DNA from: Pseudochrobactrum kiredjianiae
GTDB lineage: Bacteria > Pseudomonadota > Alphaproteobacteria > Rhizobiales > Rhizobiaceae
Assembly: GCF_030362795.1 (NCBI RefSeq)
Contig: NZ_JAUCBM010000002.1
Coordinates: forward strand, 248,001 to 312,000
Length of the DNA: 64,000 nucleotides
Direction: 5' to 3'
The notes under the pieces were generated by a model that made no database searches, was not told the origin of the DNA, and worked only from the letters and a program-made list of their open reading frames with translations. Below, in pieces: positions 43,358 through 53,921 of this stretch (positions within the stretch are counted from its first letter, which is position 1; each line of letters starts with the position of its first letter). The position numbers and the translations under genes are program-made.

Positions 43358-43403
43358 AGCGGTTTCCTCATTTTATTATGCAAGCCTGCATAATGCCGGA
43401 TAA

Positions 43404-43847
43404 TTATTGAGCGCTGGCAATTGCTTTTTCGAGACGCTGCTGCACAGGCTTCGGCTTCTTGGCCGCAACAATCGCGTCGAGGTTCGCCGGATTATCACCG
43501 ACAACGATGAGCGCTGTCATGCCCATGGAATAATGCGGTGTGCATTTAACAAGATATGCGCCGTCCTTCTGGACAGTCAGCGTGTAAGTTTCATTGATCT
43601 TGCTTTTGAATTTTTCAACGCCTTCAGGAAGCATATCTTTGACCGACTCGACATTATGACCCTTGTCTGTCGGGATGAAGATGATGTTGTCACCGGGATT
43701 TGCTTTGATATAGGCGGGTTCAAAGACCATCGCACCTTCGGCGCCTTTATTGAGCATATGCACTTCAATATCGGCAGCCAGTGCAGGCAGGGTAAAGAGG
43801 GCGAAAACGCCTGCGGTCAGAGCCAGTTTTGTTGCGGTAAGTTTCAT
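43404..43847 (-). CDS. Pseudoazurin (blue copper electron carrier)
   Basis: A 147-residue type-1 copper protein with signal peptide [24 protein letters not shown]. Copper ligands are the histidine in [11 protein letters not shown] and the C, H and M of [14 protein letters not shown]. The C-terminal extension [25 protein letters not shown] is also typical of pseudoazurin. It carries electrons in the periplasm to nitrite or N2O reductase. The promoter contains an NnrR-type box 70-85 bp upstream. First gene of a pseudoazurin-nnrS unit. Confidence 0.94.
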   Translation of the reverse strand: MKLTATKLALTAGVFALFTLPALAADIEVHMLNKGAEGAMVFEPAYIKANPGDNIIFIPTDKGHNVESVKDMLPEGVEKFKSKINETYTLTVQKDGAYLVKCTPHYSMGMTALIVVGDNPANLDAIVAAKKPKPVQQRLEKAIASAQ

Positions 43848-43917
43848 GTCACTCTCCGGAATAATATAACCGCTTCAGCGGCTTCCAGATATTTAAGACA
43901 GATTGCGGCCTTGCTCT

Positions 43918-43931
43918 TTGTCGGGGCGCAA
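43918..43931 (-). promoter_or_regulatory. NnrR/Fnr-type box upstream of pseudoazurin
   Basis: On the minus strand TTGCG-CCCC-GACAA, centred about 77 bp before the pseudoazurin ATG. It matches the other two boxes in the window (41479-41492, 53922-53935). Confidence 0.6.
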
Positions 43932-43972
43932 ACAAAGTTGAAATTTACACACAGCTTTTATGCTTTTTGCGC

Positions 43973-44671
43973 TCAGTCATCTTCATGCTCTGCCAGCCGC
44001 ATCAAGCCGGACAGGTTGGAAACCAGCAGCAATTGCCGTCCGCCTTTAACCAGTCCTTTGCTTTCCCAGCTGCTCAATATTCGCGAAACTGTATGCAATG
44101 TCGTTCCGGTCATTTCGGCAATGTCCTGACGGGAAATCGGAAAATCAATCCGGATATCAGCGCCTTCATGAATACCGGCATCCTGCGCCAGACGAATAAC
44201 CGTATGGGCAATGCGGCGCTCGACTTCCTGCGTGGACATTTCACGGATACGGTTATGCGCCTGATCCAGTCTCTGGCCGATCATCTGCATCGCATTAATT
44301 GCCAGTGTGGGATTGCGTGACAGAAAGCCATTCATCATATGCATCGGCCATGCCAGCACCACACTATCCATCACGGCAAGCGGTGTGCCCGGATACTCCG
44401 TGCGGCCAATGGCCAGAGCAAAGCCGAATAAATCACCGGGATGCACCACGCGCACAATCAGCTGCTGACCATCTGCCGTCACCTGCATGACTTTTAACCG
44501 GCCTTGCAGCAGCAGATAGAACAGTTTGGCTTTCTCGCCCTGTTCAAAGACCTTTGCTCCTTTCGGCACAGTGCGCTGCACGGCATCGGAAAGCAGCTTA
44601 TCCAATGCGCTTTCTTCCATGCCTGCAAAGATTGGCAATGTGCTGACAAGAGTCCGGTCGATCATACGCAT
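43973..44671 (-). CDS. Crp/Fnr-family regulator, NnrR/Dnr-like
   Basis: A 232-residue regulator: cyclic-nucleotide-binding-like beta roll (about 15-130), dimer helix (NAMQMIGQRLDQAHNRIREMSTQEVERRIAHTVIRLA) and a C-terminal winged helix with ISRQDIAEMTGTTLHTVSRILSSWESKGLV. It has no cysteine at all, so it cannot carry the Fnr [4Fe-4S] cluster; this suggests an NO-responsive NnrR/Dnr-type factor. The gene lies between pseudoazurin and nosX and probably acts on the TTGCG-N4 boxes. AAGGG fits a start at the ATG at 44665 as well as 44671. Confidence 0.88.
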   Translation of the reverse strand: MRMIDRTLVSTLPIFAGMEESALDKLLSDAVQRTVPKGAKVFEQGEKAKLFYLLLQGRLKVMQVTADGQQLIVRVVHPGDLFGFALAIGRTEYPGTPLAVMDSVVLAWPMHMMNGFLSRNPTLAINAMQMIGQRLDQAHNRIREMSTQEVERRIAHTVIRLAQDAGIHEGADIRIDFPISRQDIAEMTGTTLHTVSRILSSWESKGLVKGGRQLLLVSNLSGLMRLAEHEDD

Positions 44672-44782
44672 CCCTTAAATATCTGCCTGTTTCTGAACAA
44701 TGTCTCTGAACAGGCCGAATTTTTCAGAATGAGTAGTAATGCTTCATGCGTCGCGGTGCAATTCACTGTGTCATGATAATTT

Positions 44783-45793
44783 TCAGGCGCTGACCTTTCG
44801 CAGGGCGCCGCTGGCGGTCTTGAGATGAACCGTGGTGGCAGGCAAATCTTTCAAAATTGCTGCAATGCTGTTTTCATCCATCAATGAGAAAGCGGTAGCC
44901 CATGCATCGGCAGCAGTGGCATCGGGAGCGATGACCGTCAGGCGCTGATAGAGCGATGCAGAGAGATTATTTTCGCTTGTCGCTTTCGGATTGAGCAGAT
45001 GGTTGAAACGTCCTGCGGGATCAAAGCGGAAGCCGACACTGCCAGATGTTGCCAGCGCATTGCCGGAAAGTTCCAGCATCTCATCCGGTTGCGGATCTGT
45101 TTCAAGATCAGCAATGCCGATCTGCCACGGATGCCCGTCCGGACGGTTCTCCAATGTGCGATATTCGCCCAGATTGATGAGTGTATTGGTCACGCCGTGA
45201 TCTGCTAGCAACTGCGTTATCAGATCGGTGATATAGCCTTGTGCCACGCCATTGAGTGTCATTGCCATATGCGGGCGGGTAAAAATAATCCGGTCTTCAT
45301 TGAAGCGCACGCCGTCAAAGCCGATTAAAGCTTGTGCCTTTTGTAGTGCCGGCGAGGAGAGTGAGGAGGCTTGGGGATGCTCGGCAGAAAAGTGCTGTGC
45401 CAGATATGCCCAGAGCGGCTGCACGGTCGGGTCAAACAGACCACCGCTTTTTTCCCAAAAGCCGCGGCATTTTTCCAGCAACTCAACCAGTTCCGGCGAT
45501 GGTGAAACCAGTGCGCCGGAACGGTTGAGCGTGGCAAGTTCTGAATCTGGCCGGTAAAGGCTGAAAATACCTTCCAGACGTGCGATTTCCGCACGAACTT
45601 GCCGGAGGAGGGCTTCTGCGGCCTGCCTGTCGGGATGATGCAGAATGATTTTTACCGGTGCACCTAGAGCATAGCCCTGCCAGATCAGGGCATCTTTCTG
45701 CACTGTTGCACCAGCATGAAAAGGCAGGAGGCTGAGACCGGCGGCAGCACAGCTGATACCGATAAAACGTCTGCGATTAAGTGGGCGTGTCAT
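44783..45793 (-). CDS. nosX: NosX, ApbE-like FMN transferase for NosR
   Basis: A 336-residue ApbE-family protein with a twin-arginine signal (LNRRRFIGISCAAAGLSLLP). Family signs are LFSLYRPDSELATLNRSG, GLFDPTVQPLW, LNGVAQGYITDLI and LINLGEYRTL. In N2O reducers NosX attaches FMN covalently to a threonine of NosR, whose SGAT target site is present in this window. It is the last gene of nosRZDFYLX, 27 bp after nosL. A late VTVIAPDATAADAWATAFSLM matches the Mg-binding end of the fold. Confidence 0.93.
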   Translation of the reverse strand: MTRPLNRRRFIGISCAAAGLSLLPFHAGATVQKDALIWQGYALGAPVKIILHHPDRQAAEALLRQVRAEIARLEGIFSLYRPDSELATLNRSGALVSPSPELVELLEKCRGFWEKSGGLFDPTVQPLWAYLAQHFSAEHPQASSLSSPALQKAQALIGFDGVRFNEDRIIFTRPHMAMTLNGVAQGYITDLITQLLADHGVTNTLINLGEYRTLENRPDGHPWQIGIADLETDPQPDEMLELSGNALATSGSVGFRFDPAGRFNHLLNPKATSENNLSASLYQRLTVIAPDATAADAWATAFSLMDENSIAAILKDLPATTVHLKTASGALRKVSA

Positions 45794-45820
45794 GACAGCC
45801 TCCCAGCTATAGTCTTGATG

Positions 45821-46363
45821 TTAATGATGGGTGCTCATCGGTGCTTCAGCCTCAGACGCTATGTCTGAGGTACCCAGCACGTAATCCTGCGGGATATCGG
45901 CAAAGGTAACGATTTCGCCGCCTTTATCCTTGGCAAATTGCTCTGCCGCTTCACGGGTGGAGAATGGCACCGCTTCTTTGGCACCCATGCCGCCGGTGGC
46001 ATTGCTGTTGATGACGAAGAAAGCCTTTTTCGCATCAACCCAGTTTTCACTGCCCGGCTGTTCCCAGCTTGGCGCTTTGGCCATGTCGGAGACATAAATT
46101 GCCGCGATATTTTTCGGTTCTTCCGGCAACATGGTAAAAGCTAAGGTATCACGGGCAGAGGAGAACCAGATGGCTTCGCTTGCCGGATGCAGAATAACCT
46201 GCCCTTTAGGGCCGCTATGTTCCAGAACATTCATGCCGCAATACCGCCCCATCGCAGCCTCAGTCAGAGCGAAAGGTGCAGGCGCTTCAGCTTGTTTTTC
46301 AGGTGAACAGGCGGAGAGAACAAATGCAGCAGCAACAGGGATGAGGAGGGAGATCAGTCTCAT
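45821..46363 (-). CDS. nosL: NosL copper-binding lipoprotein
   Basis: About 180 residues. The ATG at 46363 (MRLISLLIPVAAAFVLSAC) yields a lipoprotein signal with cysteine at residue 19 as lipid attachment site. An upstream frame start would bury it. The NosL domain shows MGRYCGMNVLEHSGPKGQV, with the Met/Cys that bind Cu(I), and VDAKKAFFVINSNATGGMGAKEAVPF. NosL delivers copper for the CuZ site of N2O reductase. The start overlaps the nosY stop (ATGA). The C-terminus is histidine-ended (MSTHH). Confidence 0.93.
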   Translation of the reverse strand: MRLISLLIPVAAAFVLSACSPEKQAEAPAPFALTEAAMGRYCGMNVLEHSGPKGQVILHPASEAIWFSSARDTLAFTMLPEEPKNIAAIYVSDMAKAPSWEQPGSENWVDAKKAFFVINSNATGGMGAKEAVPFSTREAAEQFAKDKGGEIVTFADIPQDYVLGTSDIASEAEAPMSTHH

Positions 46364-47190
46364 AATTCTTTCCTTGAAAAGACGAGGACGGACAAGCCGA
46401 GCGGGATCGCCGCCCATGAGCAAAGTGCCAGTGTGAGCATGCCTGTGCCTAATGTTGTATTGCCTGCAACGCCGCCCATACCTGTGAGGGCACCGGCACT
46501 GCCTGTGCCGAAATTGAGCAGACGATAGGCATCTGTCGGATTGAGCAGCAGGAGAATGTTGAGCAAAGCGGTGCCGATCATCTGGCCCTGATCGAAGACC
46601 AGCAATCCGAGCAATGCCATGTCGTAAATCAGCACGAAGAGCAGCCAGATGCCGATGGCAATGCCTGCAGCGGTGCTGCGCTCACGAACGATTGTGCTGG
46701 CAAAAAAGCCGATGGCGATGAAAACCGCGCCGAGCAATACCGAACTTCCGATCAGTGACATTAAGGCCAGCCAGCTGGCGCTGTCGATGCCGCCGCCTGT
46801 TAGTGCGAGAACCACGGCCGTGCTGCCATAACCAAACAGGGTGGCAAAGGCGAGAATGATGAGTTGCCCCAGATATTTGCCTAAAATCACCTGTTTACGT
46901 CCGATCGGATAACTCAGCAGCAGCAGCATAGTGCCGCGCTCCATCTCGCCGACAACGGCATCATGGGAGATCAGCAATGCAATCAGCGGGATCAGAAAAA
47001 TGGTGAGGCTGGAGAGGCTGACAATCACCACATCCAAACGATTGGAACCGATGGTGCTGCCGGTTGGTGCATTGCCGAGAAAATTCATGCTTAGCGCCAA
47101 TGCTGCCAGCAGCAGCGTGGTTGCCAGCACCCAGCGGTTACGCAACCCCTCTTGTATTTCTTTACAGGCAATATGGATGAGGTTTTTCAT
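46360..47190 (-). CDS. nosY: NosY, ABC transporter permease for N2O reductase maturation
   Basis: A 276-residue membrane protein with six helices of the ABC-2 type: LIHIACKEIQEGLRNRWVLATTLLLAALALSMNFLG at the start, SHDAVVGEMERGTMLLLLSYPIGRKQVILGKYLG after helix 2, and LLNPTDAYRLLNFGTGSAGALTGMGG in the periplasmic loop. With NosF and NosD it makes the NosDFY complex needed for CuZ assembly. It overlaps nosF and nosL by four bases each. Confidence 0.94.
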   Translation of the reverse strand: MKNLIHIACKEIQEGLRNRWVLATTLLLAALALSMNFLGNAPTGSTIGSNRLDVVIVSLSSLTIFLIPLIALLISHDAVVGEMERGTMLLLLSYPIGRKQVILGKYLGQLIILAFATLFGYGSTAVVLALTGGGIDSASWLALMSLIGSSVLLGAVFIAIGFFASTIVRERSTAAGIAIGIWLLFVLIYDMALLGLLVFDQGQMIGTALLNILLLLNPTDAYRLLNFGTGSAGALTGMGGVAGNTTLGTGMLTLALCSWAAIPLGLSVLVFSRKEL

Positions 47191-48104
47191 TCTGCGGCCT
47201 CTTTCGCTGTAAGGAAATGGGCATAAAGCTCGTCCAGCGTCGGCGCCATGACATCGATATCCGTGATGTTGTGATTTTGGGCGATGACGGAATGCAAAAC
47301 TTGCATTTTATCTTCTGCCAGCACATCTGTTTCAAAAGTGGAAAAACCCGTTTTCTGCCAGTGGATTTGCAACGGTTGGGCAGCACTCAGCGGTGCGCCT
47401 TCTCCTGCTAGGCTGACGCGAATGCGTACAGGCAAGCGGGCAATATGGCGCAGATCATCCAGTGAGCCATCTGCGATGACCTTACCGCGATTGGCGATAA
47501 TCACCCGCCCGACACGGTTTTCCAGTTCGGTCAGCGCATGTGAGGACATCAAAATGGTGGTGCCTTCCGCACGCATGACTTCCAGCAGATCATAGAAGTT
47601 TTTGCGCAAGGCAGGATCAAGGCCGGTTGTCGGCTCATCCAGCAACAACACAGCTGGTTTGCCGAGCAGTGCCTGTGCCAGACCAAGCCTTTGACGCATG
47701 CCTTTGGAATAGGTGCCGACACGGCGGTCTGCGGCGTGCGACAGGCCGACATGATCCAGCAGATCAGCTGTTTCTTTCAACGGAACAGACTTGAGTCTGG
47801 CGTAAAAAGACAGGGTTTCCCGTCCGGTCAGCGCCATATTGAAAGAGACATGCTCCGGCAGATAGCCGAGCCTGCGGCGCGCTGCAAATTGGCCGGCAGC
47901 GGGGTCTTCACCCAGCACCAGCACTTTGCCTTCCGTGGGACGGATCAGTCCCAGCATCAGTTTTATCATGGTGGTTTTGCCAGCGCCGTTATGGCCGACC
48001 AAAGCGATATTTTCACCAGCATTCAACACATAGGATGCATCGCTGATGGCATTGAATGTGCCATAGGTTTTGGTGACACCGGCAAGCTTTACGGTTTCAG
48101 TCAT
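47187..48104 (-). CDS. nosF: NosF, ABC transporter ATPase for N2O reductase maturation
   Basis: A 305-residue ATPase with Walker A LVGHNGAGKTTMIKLMLG, signature YSKGMRQRLGLAQALLG, Walker B VLLLDEPTTGLDP and switch SSHALTELE. The C-terminal extension of about 90 residues is usual for NosF. It energises the NosDFY complex that supplies copper or sulfur to NosZ in the periplasm. It overlaps nosD and nosY by four bases on each side, pointing to coupled translation. Confidence 0.95.
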   Translation of the reverse strand: MTETVKLAGVTKTYGTFNAISDASYVLNAGENIALVGHNGAGKTTMIKLMLGLIRPTEGKVLVLGEDPAAGQFAARRRLGYLPEHVSFNMALTGRETLSFYARLKSVPLKETADLLDHVGLSHAADRRVGTYSKGMRQRLGLAQALLGKPAVLLLDEPTTGLDPALRKNFYDLLEVMRAEGTTILMSSHALTELENRVGRVIIANRGKVIADGSLDDLRHIARLPVRIRVSLAGEGAPLSAAQPLQIHWQKTGFSTFETDVLAEDKMQVLHSVIAQNHNITDIDVMAPTLDELYAHFLTAKEAAE

Positions 48105-49552
48105 GATTTATTTTCGCCTCCGGTTTTTGTCTGTCGTGCAGGCGGTTTCATCAGCGGATAGCTGTCAATAACACCACCCGGCATCAATGCGGGAAATTGC
48201 GTCTGCGCCCAGCGAATGGTCTGGATCGCCGGACTGTTGATGAGGATTTTGGCCTGTGGAGCTGTCCACAATACCTTGTCGATCAGGTCATTCGGCCGGT
48301 ATGGGCTGTCAGCAATGCCATCGCCATTGAGGTCAAAAGCCGGATTGTCACTCCAGAAATTACCGCGTCCTTTGGCAGACCAGTCGAGATTGCGCGTGCC
48401 GACATATTTGACCTGATTGCGGTTGTTGATGAAGGCATTGCCGCTCATCACATTGCCTTCAGAACCGGCGGTGAAATGAATGCCGATACTGCAATTTTCA
48501 AAATGATTGCCGGTGAATTTATTCTTATTGGCATTGTAGATGAAAACGCATTTTTCAGGCCCCAGCCGCATGCTGCCAGCATCGGCAGAGAGGTCTGTTT
48601 CCGATGCAGGCATGCCATGTTCGGCGCTCTGCACACCGGCATCCATCCAGCGATCGGAAGACTGCATTCTGCCAATCACCTGATTGCCGGTGATGACAGA
48701 ACTATTCGCGTAATTCAGCAAAAGACCATGATCGCGGTCGCCGTCTGAAAGATTGCCGGTGATTTTAAGCCGGCTGGTATACATAATGGCAAAGCCGACA
48801 GAATTATTGCGCGAGATATTATCGGTGACTTCACTGTCATTGGTGTACATATAATGCACAGCAAAGCGCACATTCTCCATGAGATTGCCACGGAAGATAT
48901 TCTTGCGACTGGCATTGGTATAAATACCGTCGCGGCCATAACGGATGATATTATTCAGCACTTTTGCACCGGGTGCATTCCAGATGGAAACACCGCTGCC
49001 GGTCTGCGCCATACGCACACCGCGCTTGCCAATAATCTCATTACCTTCGGCCACAGAATCCTTGGCGCCATGCAGATAGATGCCATAAAGATTATCGATC
49101 AGCCTGTTATTTTCAGCCCGTGCGCCGGTAGCGGTTTTGGCGATGAAAATACCGGAATTGAGATCATAGAGATTATCTCCGGAGCCACGGATTTCCAGAC
49201 CGCGAATGATGGTTTCCGGAGCATTGACGGTGATTGTATTGCCGGTGCCGGAGCCGTAAAGCACGGCTCCGGCTTCCCCCTCAAGCATGACTGTCTTGTC
49301 GATGACGACTGACCCGTCATGCCGCCCTTTGAGCAGGCGGATCGTTTCCCCCGCCGGTGCCTGATCAAGGACGGTCTGCAGATTTTGTCCGGCAGATACG
49401 GTGATCTCTCCGGCCAGTGCCGGAGAAATCATAGCGGGCAACAGGCCGGAAAAACATAAAGCCGTGGCAAAAGCATAGTGCTTCAGTGCGGGCGTTGTGT
49501 GCTCCGGTAAAGCTGCGGGATTGTGTTTTTCCTTATGGCGCTGATGCTTCAT
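48101..49552 (-). CDS. nosD: NosD, periplasmic copper-maturation protein
   Basis: A 483-residue exported protein with a long signal region (hydrophobic ALKHYAFATALCFSGLLPAMIS, cleavage near ALA-GE). The mature part is a right-handed parallel beta-helix: repeated N-x-I/V-x-x-N turns such as NNLYGIYLHGAKDSVAEGNEIIGKRG and NNIIRYGRDGIYTNASRKNIFRGN. The end ALMPGGVIDSYPLMKP is typical for NosD. It receives copper from NosL and acts with NosF and NosY. It starts 6 bp after the nosZ stop. Confidence 0.95.
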   Translation of the reverse strand: MKHQRHKEKHNPAALPEHTTPALKHYAFATALCFSGLLPAMISPALAGEITVSAGQNLQTVLDQAPAGETIRLLKGRHDGSVVIDKTVMLEGEAGAVLYGSGTGNTITVNAPETIIRGLEIRGSGDNLYDLNSGIFIAKTATGARAENNRLIDNLYGIYLHGAKDSVAEGNEIIGKRGVRMAQTGSGVSIWNAPGAKVLNNIIRYGRDGIYTNASRKNIFRGNLMENVRFAVHYMYTNDSEVTDNISRNNSVGFAIMYTSRLKITGNLSDGDRDHGLLLNYANSSVITGNQVIGRMQSSDRWMDAGVQSAEHGMPASETDLSADAGSMRLGPEKCVFIYNANKNKFTGNHFENCSIGIHFTAGSEGNVMSGNAFINNRNQVKYVGTRNLDWSAKGRGNFWSDNPAFDLNGDGIADSPYRPNDLIDKVLWTAPQAKILINSPAIQTIRWAQTQFPALMPGGVIDSYPLMKPPARQTKTGGENKS

Positions 49553-49557
49553 GATGT

Positions 49558-51477
49558 TTAAGCGCCTTTCGGCTCAACAAGCATACGGCCTTTCATTTCC
49601 ATATGCATGGCATGACAGAACCACGAGCAGTAGTACCACCACACGCCCGGTTTGTTGGCGATGAAGGTCACCGATGCGGTGGCCTGCGGTGCCACTTCCA
49701 TATTGATCCCGTAATTGATGATCGCGAAACCGTGTGTCAGGTCTTCAATTTCATCAATATTGGTCACATAGACAGTGACTTCATCGCCCTGTTTGACGGT
49801 GAATTCCTCAAGGCTGAAAGCCGGTGCGGCGGAGGTCATATAGACGCGGACTTTATTGCCGTCACGGATGACTTCCGCAGCTTCCATCAGATCGACGCCA
49901 TCGGCCTTTGCCTGTGCAACGGCATCGGCAAAGAACGGATCTTCACGGCTCCAGAAATTGACCGGATTGATCTTGGAGCGATGTACGATTGTTGCGTCAT
50001 GCGGTTCGGCAAAACTTGGTCCGTCATGGACAACCACCATTTTATCGCCGGAAATATCAATGAGCTGGTCATTTTCCGGTTTGAGAGGGCCCACATTGAG
50101 ATAGCGGTCTTTGGAGAATTTATTAAGGGAGATCAGCCACTTGCCGTCTGCCTCTTTGGTTTGTCCCATTGAGGTGTGGTTGTGGCCGGGCTGATATTGC
50201 ACATCCAGTTTCTGGCGGATCGGGTCAACCTTTTCGCCCTTGAATGCGCGTTTGGCATCCTCAATATTCCATTTGCAAATCTGGCTGTCGATAAACAGGG
50301 TTGTATAGGCATTACCCTTACCGTCATAGGCGGTGTGTAAAGGCCCGAGACCCAGTTCCGGTTCGGCTACCACAGCATCACGCGGGCTGATTTTGTCATC
50401 AAACAGATCGTCGAATTTACGGACGTCGAAAACAGTCACAGTTGGCGACAATTTACCATTGGCAACAATGTGAATGCCGTCCGGTGCGGTGTTCATCCCA
50501 TGCGGGCTGTTTGGAACCGGAATATAGCGGGTGAATTTAGAGCCTTTACGGCCGTCAATCACCGGCACGCCGCCCATTTCCTTGAATTCGCCTTTGGCAA
50601 CGGCTTCCTCAATCCGTTTCAGATTGAAGACAACGATCCAGTCCTGCTCACTGCCCATCATTTCGGCCAGCGTTGTCCCTTCTTCGGAATTGTAGCAGGT
50701 GGCGAAAGCATATTTGCCCTGATAATCGCAGTCGACATTGTCCAGATTACCGCTGACCATCACCTGCCATGCGACCTTCATGCTTTCACCGTCAACGGCG
50801 GTGAAAATCGCATGATAGTTTTTAGTGTCGGTCAGATTGGTGCCGTCATTCGGGATTGGCACGCGGTCTTCACCGTTACAGAAGACATAACCGGTTTTCG
50901 GATATTTCTGCACGCGCAAGCCGTGAACCGTGTGCTGGTTCGGAAGCTGAATGATCTTGTCGCACTTCATCACATCAAGACGAATACGGCAGACACGGGT
51001 ATTGGCTTTGTCATTGGCATAGAGATAGCGGCCGTCATAGGTGCCATCGGTAAAGGACAAATGCGGATGGTGCAGGTCGCCATTGTCGAAAATGCCGCCA
51101 CGGTCTTTCATGAACTCGCGGTCTTCAGGCAGCATGCCTTCAGTCAGGATTTTTCGGCTTTCATTGGTCTGTCCCCAGCCGGTAGCGCTGTCACGGTTGA
51201 AAACCGGAATACGCATCAGCTCGCGCATAGAAGGCAGGCCGACAATGCGGACTTCACCAGTCTGCCCGCTGGAGAAGAATGTGTAATATTCGTCCAGTTC
51301 ACCCGGTTTAACTTCAGCGCTTGCGCCGGATGCGGCACTTGCAGCCATAGCCTGCTTTGGTGCGCCAGCCATTACGAGCGCGCCGCCCATGCCACTGGCA
51401 CCAGCCGCAGCCACAAAGGCCGAGGTGCCAAGTAATTGCCGTCTGCTCATGCGGGTTTTATTTTCTTGCTCAGACAT
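49558..51477 (-). CDS. nosZ: Nitrous-oxide reductase NosZ (clade I, Tat-exported)
   Basis: A 639-residue multicopper enzyme that reduces N2O to N2 in the periplasm. The twin-arginine signal ([17 protein letters not shown]) marks it as clade I. The beta-propeller carries CuZ histidines, e.g. [13 protein letters not shown], and [11 protein letters not shown]. The C-terminal cupredoxin has the complete CuA motif with C617, W619, C621, H625 and M628 in [18 protein letters not shown]. It lies between nosR and nosD with short gaps. A long open frame on the opposite strand is only a codon-bias shadow. Confidence 0.97.
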   Translation of the reverse strand: MSEQENKTRMSRRQLLGTSAFVAAAGASGMGGALVMAGAPKQAMAASAASGASAEVKPGELDEYYTFFSSGQTGEVRIVGLPSMRELMRIPVFNRDSATGWGQTNESRKILTEGMLPEDREFMKDRGGIFDNGDLHHPHLSFTDGTYDGRYLYANDKANTRVCRIRLDVMKCDKIIQLPNQHTVHGLRVQKYPKTGYVFCNGEDRVPIPNDGTNLTDTKNYHAIFTAVDGESMKVAWQVMVSGNLDNVDCDYQGKYAFATCYNSEEGTTLAEMMGSEQDWIVVFNLKRIEEAVAKGEFKEMGGVPVIDGRKGSKFTRYIPVPNSPHGMNTAPDGIHIVANGKLSPTVTVFDVRKFDDLFDDKISPRDAVVAEPELGLGPLHTAYDGKGNAYTTLFIDSQICKWNIEDAKRAFKGEKVDPIRQKLDVQYQPGHNHTSMGQTKEADGKWLISLNKFSKDRYLNVGPLKPENDQLIDISGDKMVVVHDGPSFAEPHDATIVHRSKINPVNFWSREDPFFADAVAQAKADGVDLMEAAEVIRDGNKVRVYMTSAAPAFSLEEFTVKQGDEVTVYVTNIDEIEDLTHGFAIINYGINMEVAPQATASVTFIANKPGVWWYYCSWFCHAMHMEMKGRMLVEPKGA

Positions 51478-51500
51478 TGCTGTGCCTCCAGTTGCGAATT

Positions 51501-53831
51501 TCAGGATGCTGCGCCGGGTGCAGGCGCACCGGTAACAGGCTTTCCGTTATGGGTAATAATGGTTTTGGTCTGGCTGCTGCCGCCTTCTGCCGGTGGAATG
51601 TAAGGCGCGTTGCGGGCAGCGAATTTCTCACGTTTGACGCGCACCTGAATCATGTGCGGGCAGCGTTGGTCGTCGTGATAGAGTTCCTGACAATGCATGC
51701 AGTAGATACATTCATTGACATTGATCTGGCCTTCCGGATGGATGGATTGCACCGGACATTCAACCGCACAGCGCTGACATGGCGAGCCGCATTCCGGCCA
51801 GCGTTTCAGCCACTCAAACATGCGGATACGGCCGGGAATGGCGAGTGCTGCGCCAAGCGGGCACAGATAGCGGCAGAAGAAACGCTCAATGAACAGACCA
51901 GCAGTCAGCAAAGTCAGGGCATAGATGACGAACGGCCATTCACGAGCGAATTTCAGAATGATTGCGGTTTTGAACGGTTCAACTTCAGCGAAGACCTCGG
52001 CCAGCGCTACAGAATAGAGCGACAGACCAAACAGGCCGAGGAAGATAATATATTTGATCGGCCACAGACGTTCATGCAGACCCCAAGGCAGTTTGATCTG
52101 TGGCACTTTCATCCATTGCGCCAGATTGTTGCTCAGTTCCTGCATCGCGCCGAAAGGGCAGAGCCAGCCGCAGAAAGGACCGCGCCCCCAAAACAACAGA
52201 CCGGCAGCAACTGCGCCCCATAGCAGGAAGGTGAGGGGCGAAGTGAGGAAGAACTCCCAGTTAAAGCCGGTAATCAGCGAATTGGTGAAAGTCAGAACAT
52301 TGACGACCGACAATTGTGTGTTGGTATAGAAACCAAGCCATACGAGAACGAAGAGGAGATAGCCGCGTCTGACCCATGCGAAGAAGCGCGGACGTCTGAC
52401 GAGATGGTTCTGGAAGAAGAAGATTGCGACCAGCACCAGAATAGCAAAGGCAGTAATCACAATATTGATTGTGTTCATCTGCCACATCTGAATCCAGAGC
52501 GGATTATCCTCACCGAAAAAGTCCGGTAATGTTTCTTCACCGACCGGCGCACTCACATGCGGGCTGTTGGCTGTCGGGGCATCTTGCGCAGGCTGCGCCG
52601 GGACAGTGGCCACTTTGGCAGGCGCACTGATCGTCACATATTGGTCGGGAAGATTATAACCGAGGTCGTAGAAGATACTGGCTTTGTCACGGGCACCAAA
52701 GCCACGTTGTACCAGCAATTGCAGTTCCCAAGGTTTCGTCACGTCAAAGGTAAAACCTTCGGGTACAGTGAACAGAGCGATTTCGCGTAATTTAGGTGCG
52801 CCGTCAGCAGCAATGTCACCGATACGTGTGTGGTTTTTATCGCGGAAACGGATGCCCTGACCATCTTGTAACAACTCTATACGATCAAAAATCCCGCCGC
52901 GTACATAGCCTGATCCTTTGAAGGAATAAGCACCATCACCCGCGACCAGTATTGCTTGCTGACCGGGTTTGAGATGTTTTTGCATCTGGTCATAACCGGC
53001 TTTACCAAGCAGGCTGAGACCGATGGAGGGTACTGATACAGGCGCAACATAAAGCTCGATGAACTGGTCTTCAGGGTCAGATGTTTCAGGATTGCCCGCA
53101 GCTTGCGGCTGTTTGGCATCAAGAAAGGCTTGCGTCACTTCACCGACGCTGAGTTTCAGGCTACGCACAGAGCCATCGCCGGTCAGTTCCTGCCAATCGC
53201 GTATATCCTGTTTAGACAGGTCAATAGTGCGTATTTCTTGAGGGGCGGCGGATAAAGCGGTGGAAGGCTGATTGCCGAGGCGCCCGCTGCGGATCAAGCC
53301 TACAGCTGAGCGCACCACACTATCGCCCATCACCAAAATGGTGACGGTGGCACCACTGACAATCTCAACCTGTGGCGGCTTGGCAGTGCCGGAGGAAACC
53401 GCACTGAAATCGCTGTTGATAAGGGAGTTGAGCGCGGCAACGACTTTGGCTTCAGGAATACCGATCAGAACAATCGGCTCTTTATGATCCACCAGTTTGA
53501 TGCCGCGGATAATGCCTTTAGGATCAATGCCGACAAGAATATGGATTGGCTTGCCTGAATAGCCGACCGCACTGGTAAAATCCGAGTTCAGATAAATATA
53601 ACCGAGCAAGTCCTGATTTTTATAGACCGGTGCAATCGGTGGCTCACCTTGCGGCGTGCCGATACGGTCGACATCCTGAAAGATTTCCTGAATTTTGAGC
53701 GCTGGCAGATATTTATCAAGCAGAGCCGCAGAAGCTGAGGATTGCAGACTGAAAAAAACGCTAACCAGAAGACAGAACAGCTGAAACAGTTTTCTGAAGG
53801 AAAGTGCCGGACGGTCATGAAAGCGGTTCAT
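51501..53831 (-). CDS. nosR: NosR, membrane flavo-iron-sulfur regulator/electron donor for N2O reduction
   Basis: About 776 residues from the ATG at 53831 (MNRFHDRP), which gives a proper signal peptide ([15 protein letters not shown]). The periplasmic FMN-binding domain holds the flavinylation motif SGAT at residues 159-162 ([15 protein letters not shown]), target of NosX. Several helices follow, with [12 protein letters not shown] and [11 protein letters not shown], then a cytoplasmic two-[4Fe-4S] ferredoxin region ([15 protein letters not shown] and [20 protein letters not shown]). NosR passes electrons to NosZ and is needed for nos expression. It leads the operon; an NnrR-type box lies about 100 bp upstream. 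Confidence 0.96.
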   Translation of the reverse strand: MNRFHDRPALSFRKLFQLFCLLVSVFFSLQSSASAALLDKYLPALKIQEIFQDVDRIGTPQGEPPIAPVYKNQDLLGYIYLNSDFTSAVGYSGKPIHILVGIDPKGIIRGIKLVDHKEPIVLIGIPEAKVVAALNSLINSDFSAVSSGTAKPPQVEIVSGATVTILVMGDSVVRSAVGLIRSGRLGNQPSTALSAAPQEIRTIDLSKQDIRDWQELTGDGSVRSLKLSVGEVTQAFLDAKQPQAAGNPETSDPEDQFIELYVAPVSVPSIGLSLLGKAGYDQMQKHLKPGQQAILVAGDGAYSFKGSGYVRGGIFDRIELLQDGQGIRFRDKNHTRIGDIAADGAPKLREIALFTVPEGFTFDVTKPWELQLLVQRGFGARDKASIFYDLGYNLPDQYVTISAPAKVATVPAQPAQDAPTANSPHVSAPVGEETLPDFFGEDNPLWIQMWQMNTINIVITAFAILVLVAIFFFQNHLVRRPRFFAWVRRGYLLFVLVWLGFYTNTQLSVVNVLTFTNSLITGFNWEFFLTSPLTFLLWGAVAAGLLFWGRGPFCGWLCPFGAMQELSNNLAQWMKVPQIKLPWGLHERLWPIKYIIFLGLFGLSLYSVALAEVFAEVEPFKTAIILKFAREWPFVIYALTLLTAGLFIERFFCRYLCPLGAALAIPGRIRMFEWLKRWPECGSPCQRCAVECPVQSIHPEGQINVNECIYCMHCQELYHDDQRCPHMIQVRVKREKFAARNAPYIPPAEGGSSQTKTIITHNGKPVTGAPAPGAAS

Positions 53832-53921
53832 ATCAAGGGCTCGCTGCAAATCATTACGCGCAGTGGCAATGCCATCGGGCGATGTATGCAACGGACTTTA
53901 ATGAAGCGGCAGAAAGCGTCT

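Noticed and set aside
43973-44671. Oxygen sensor Fnr/FixK with iron-sulfur cluster
   Set aside because: The translated protein contains no cysteine, so a cluster-based sensor is excluded.
50470-51435. 321-codon plus-strand frame opposite nosZ
   Set aside because: Antisense shadow of a highly conserved gene; its product is cysteine- and histidine-rich without family features.
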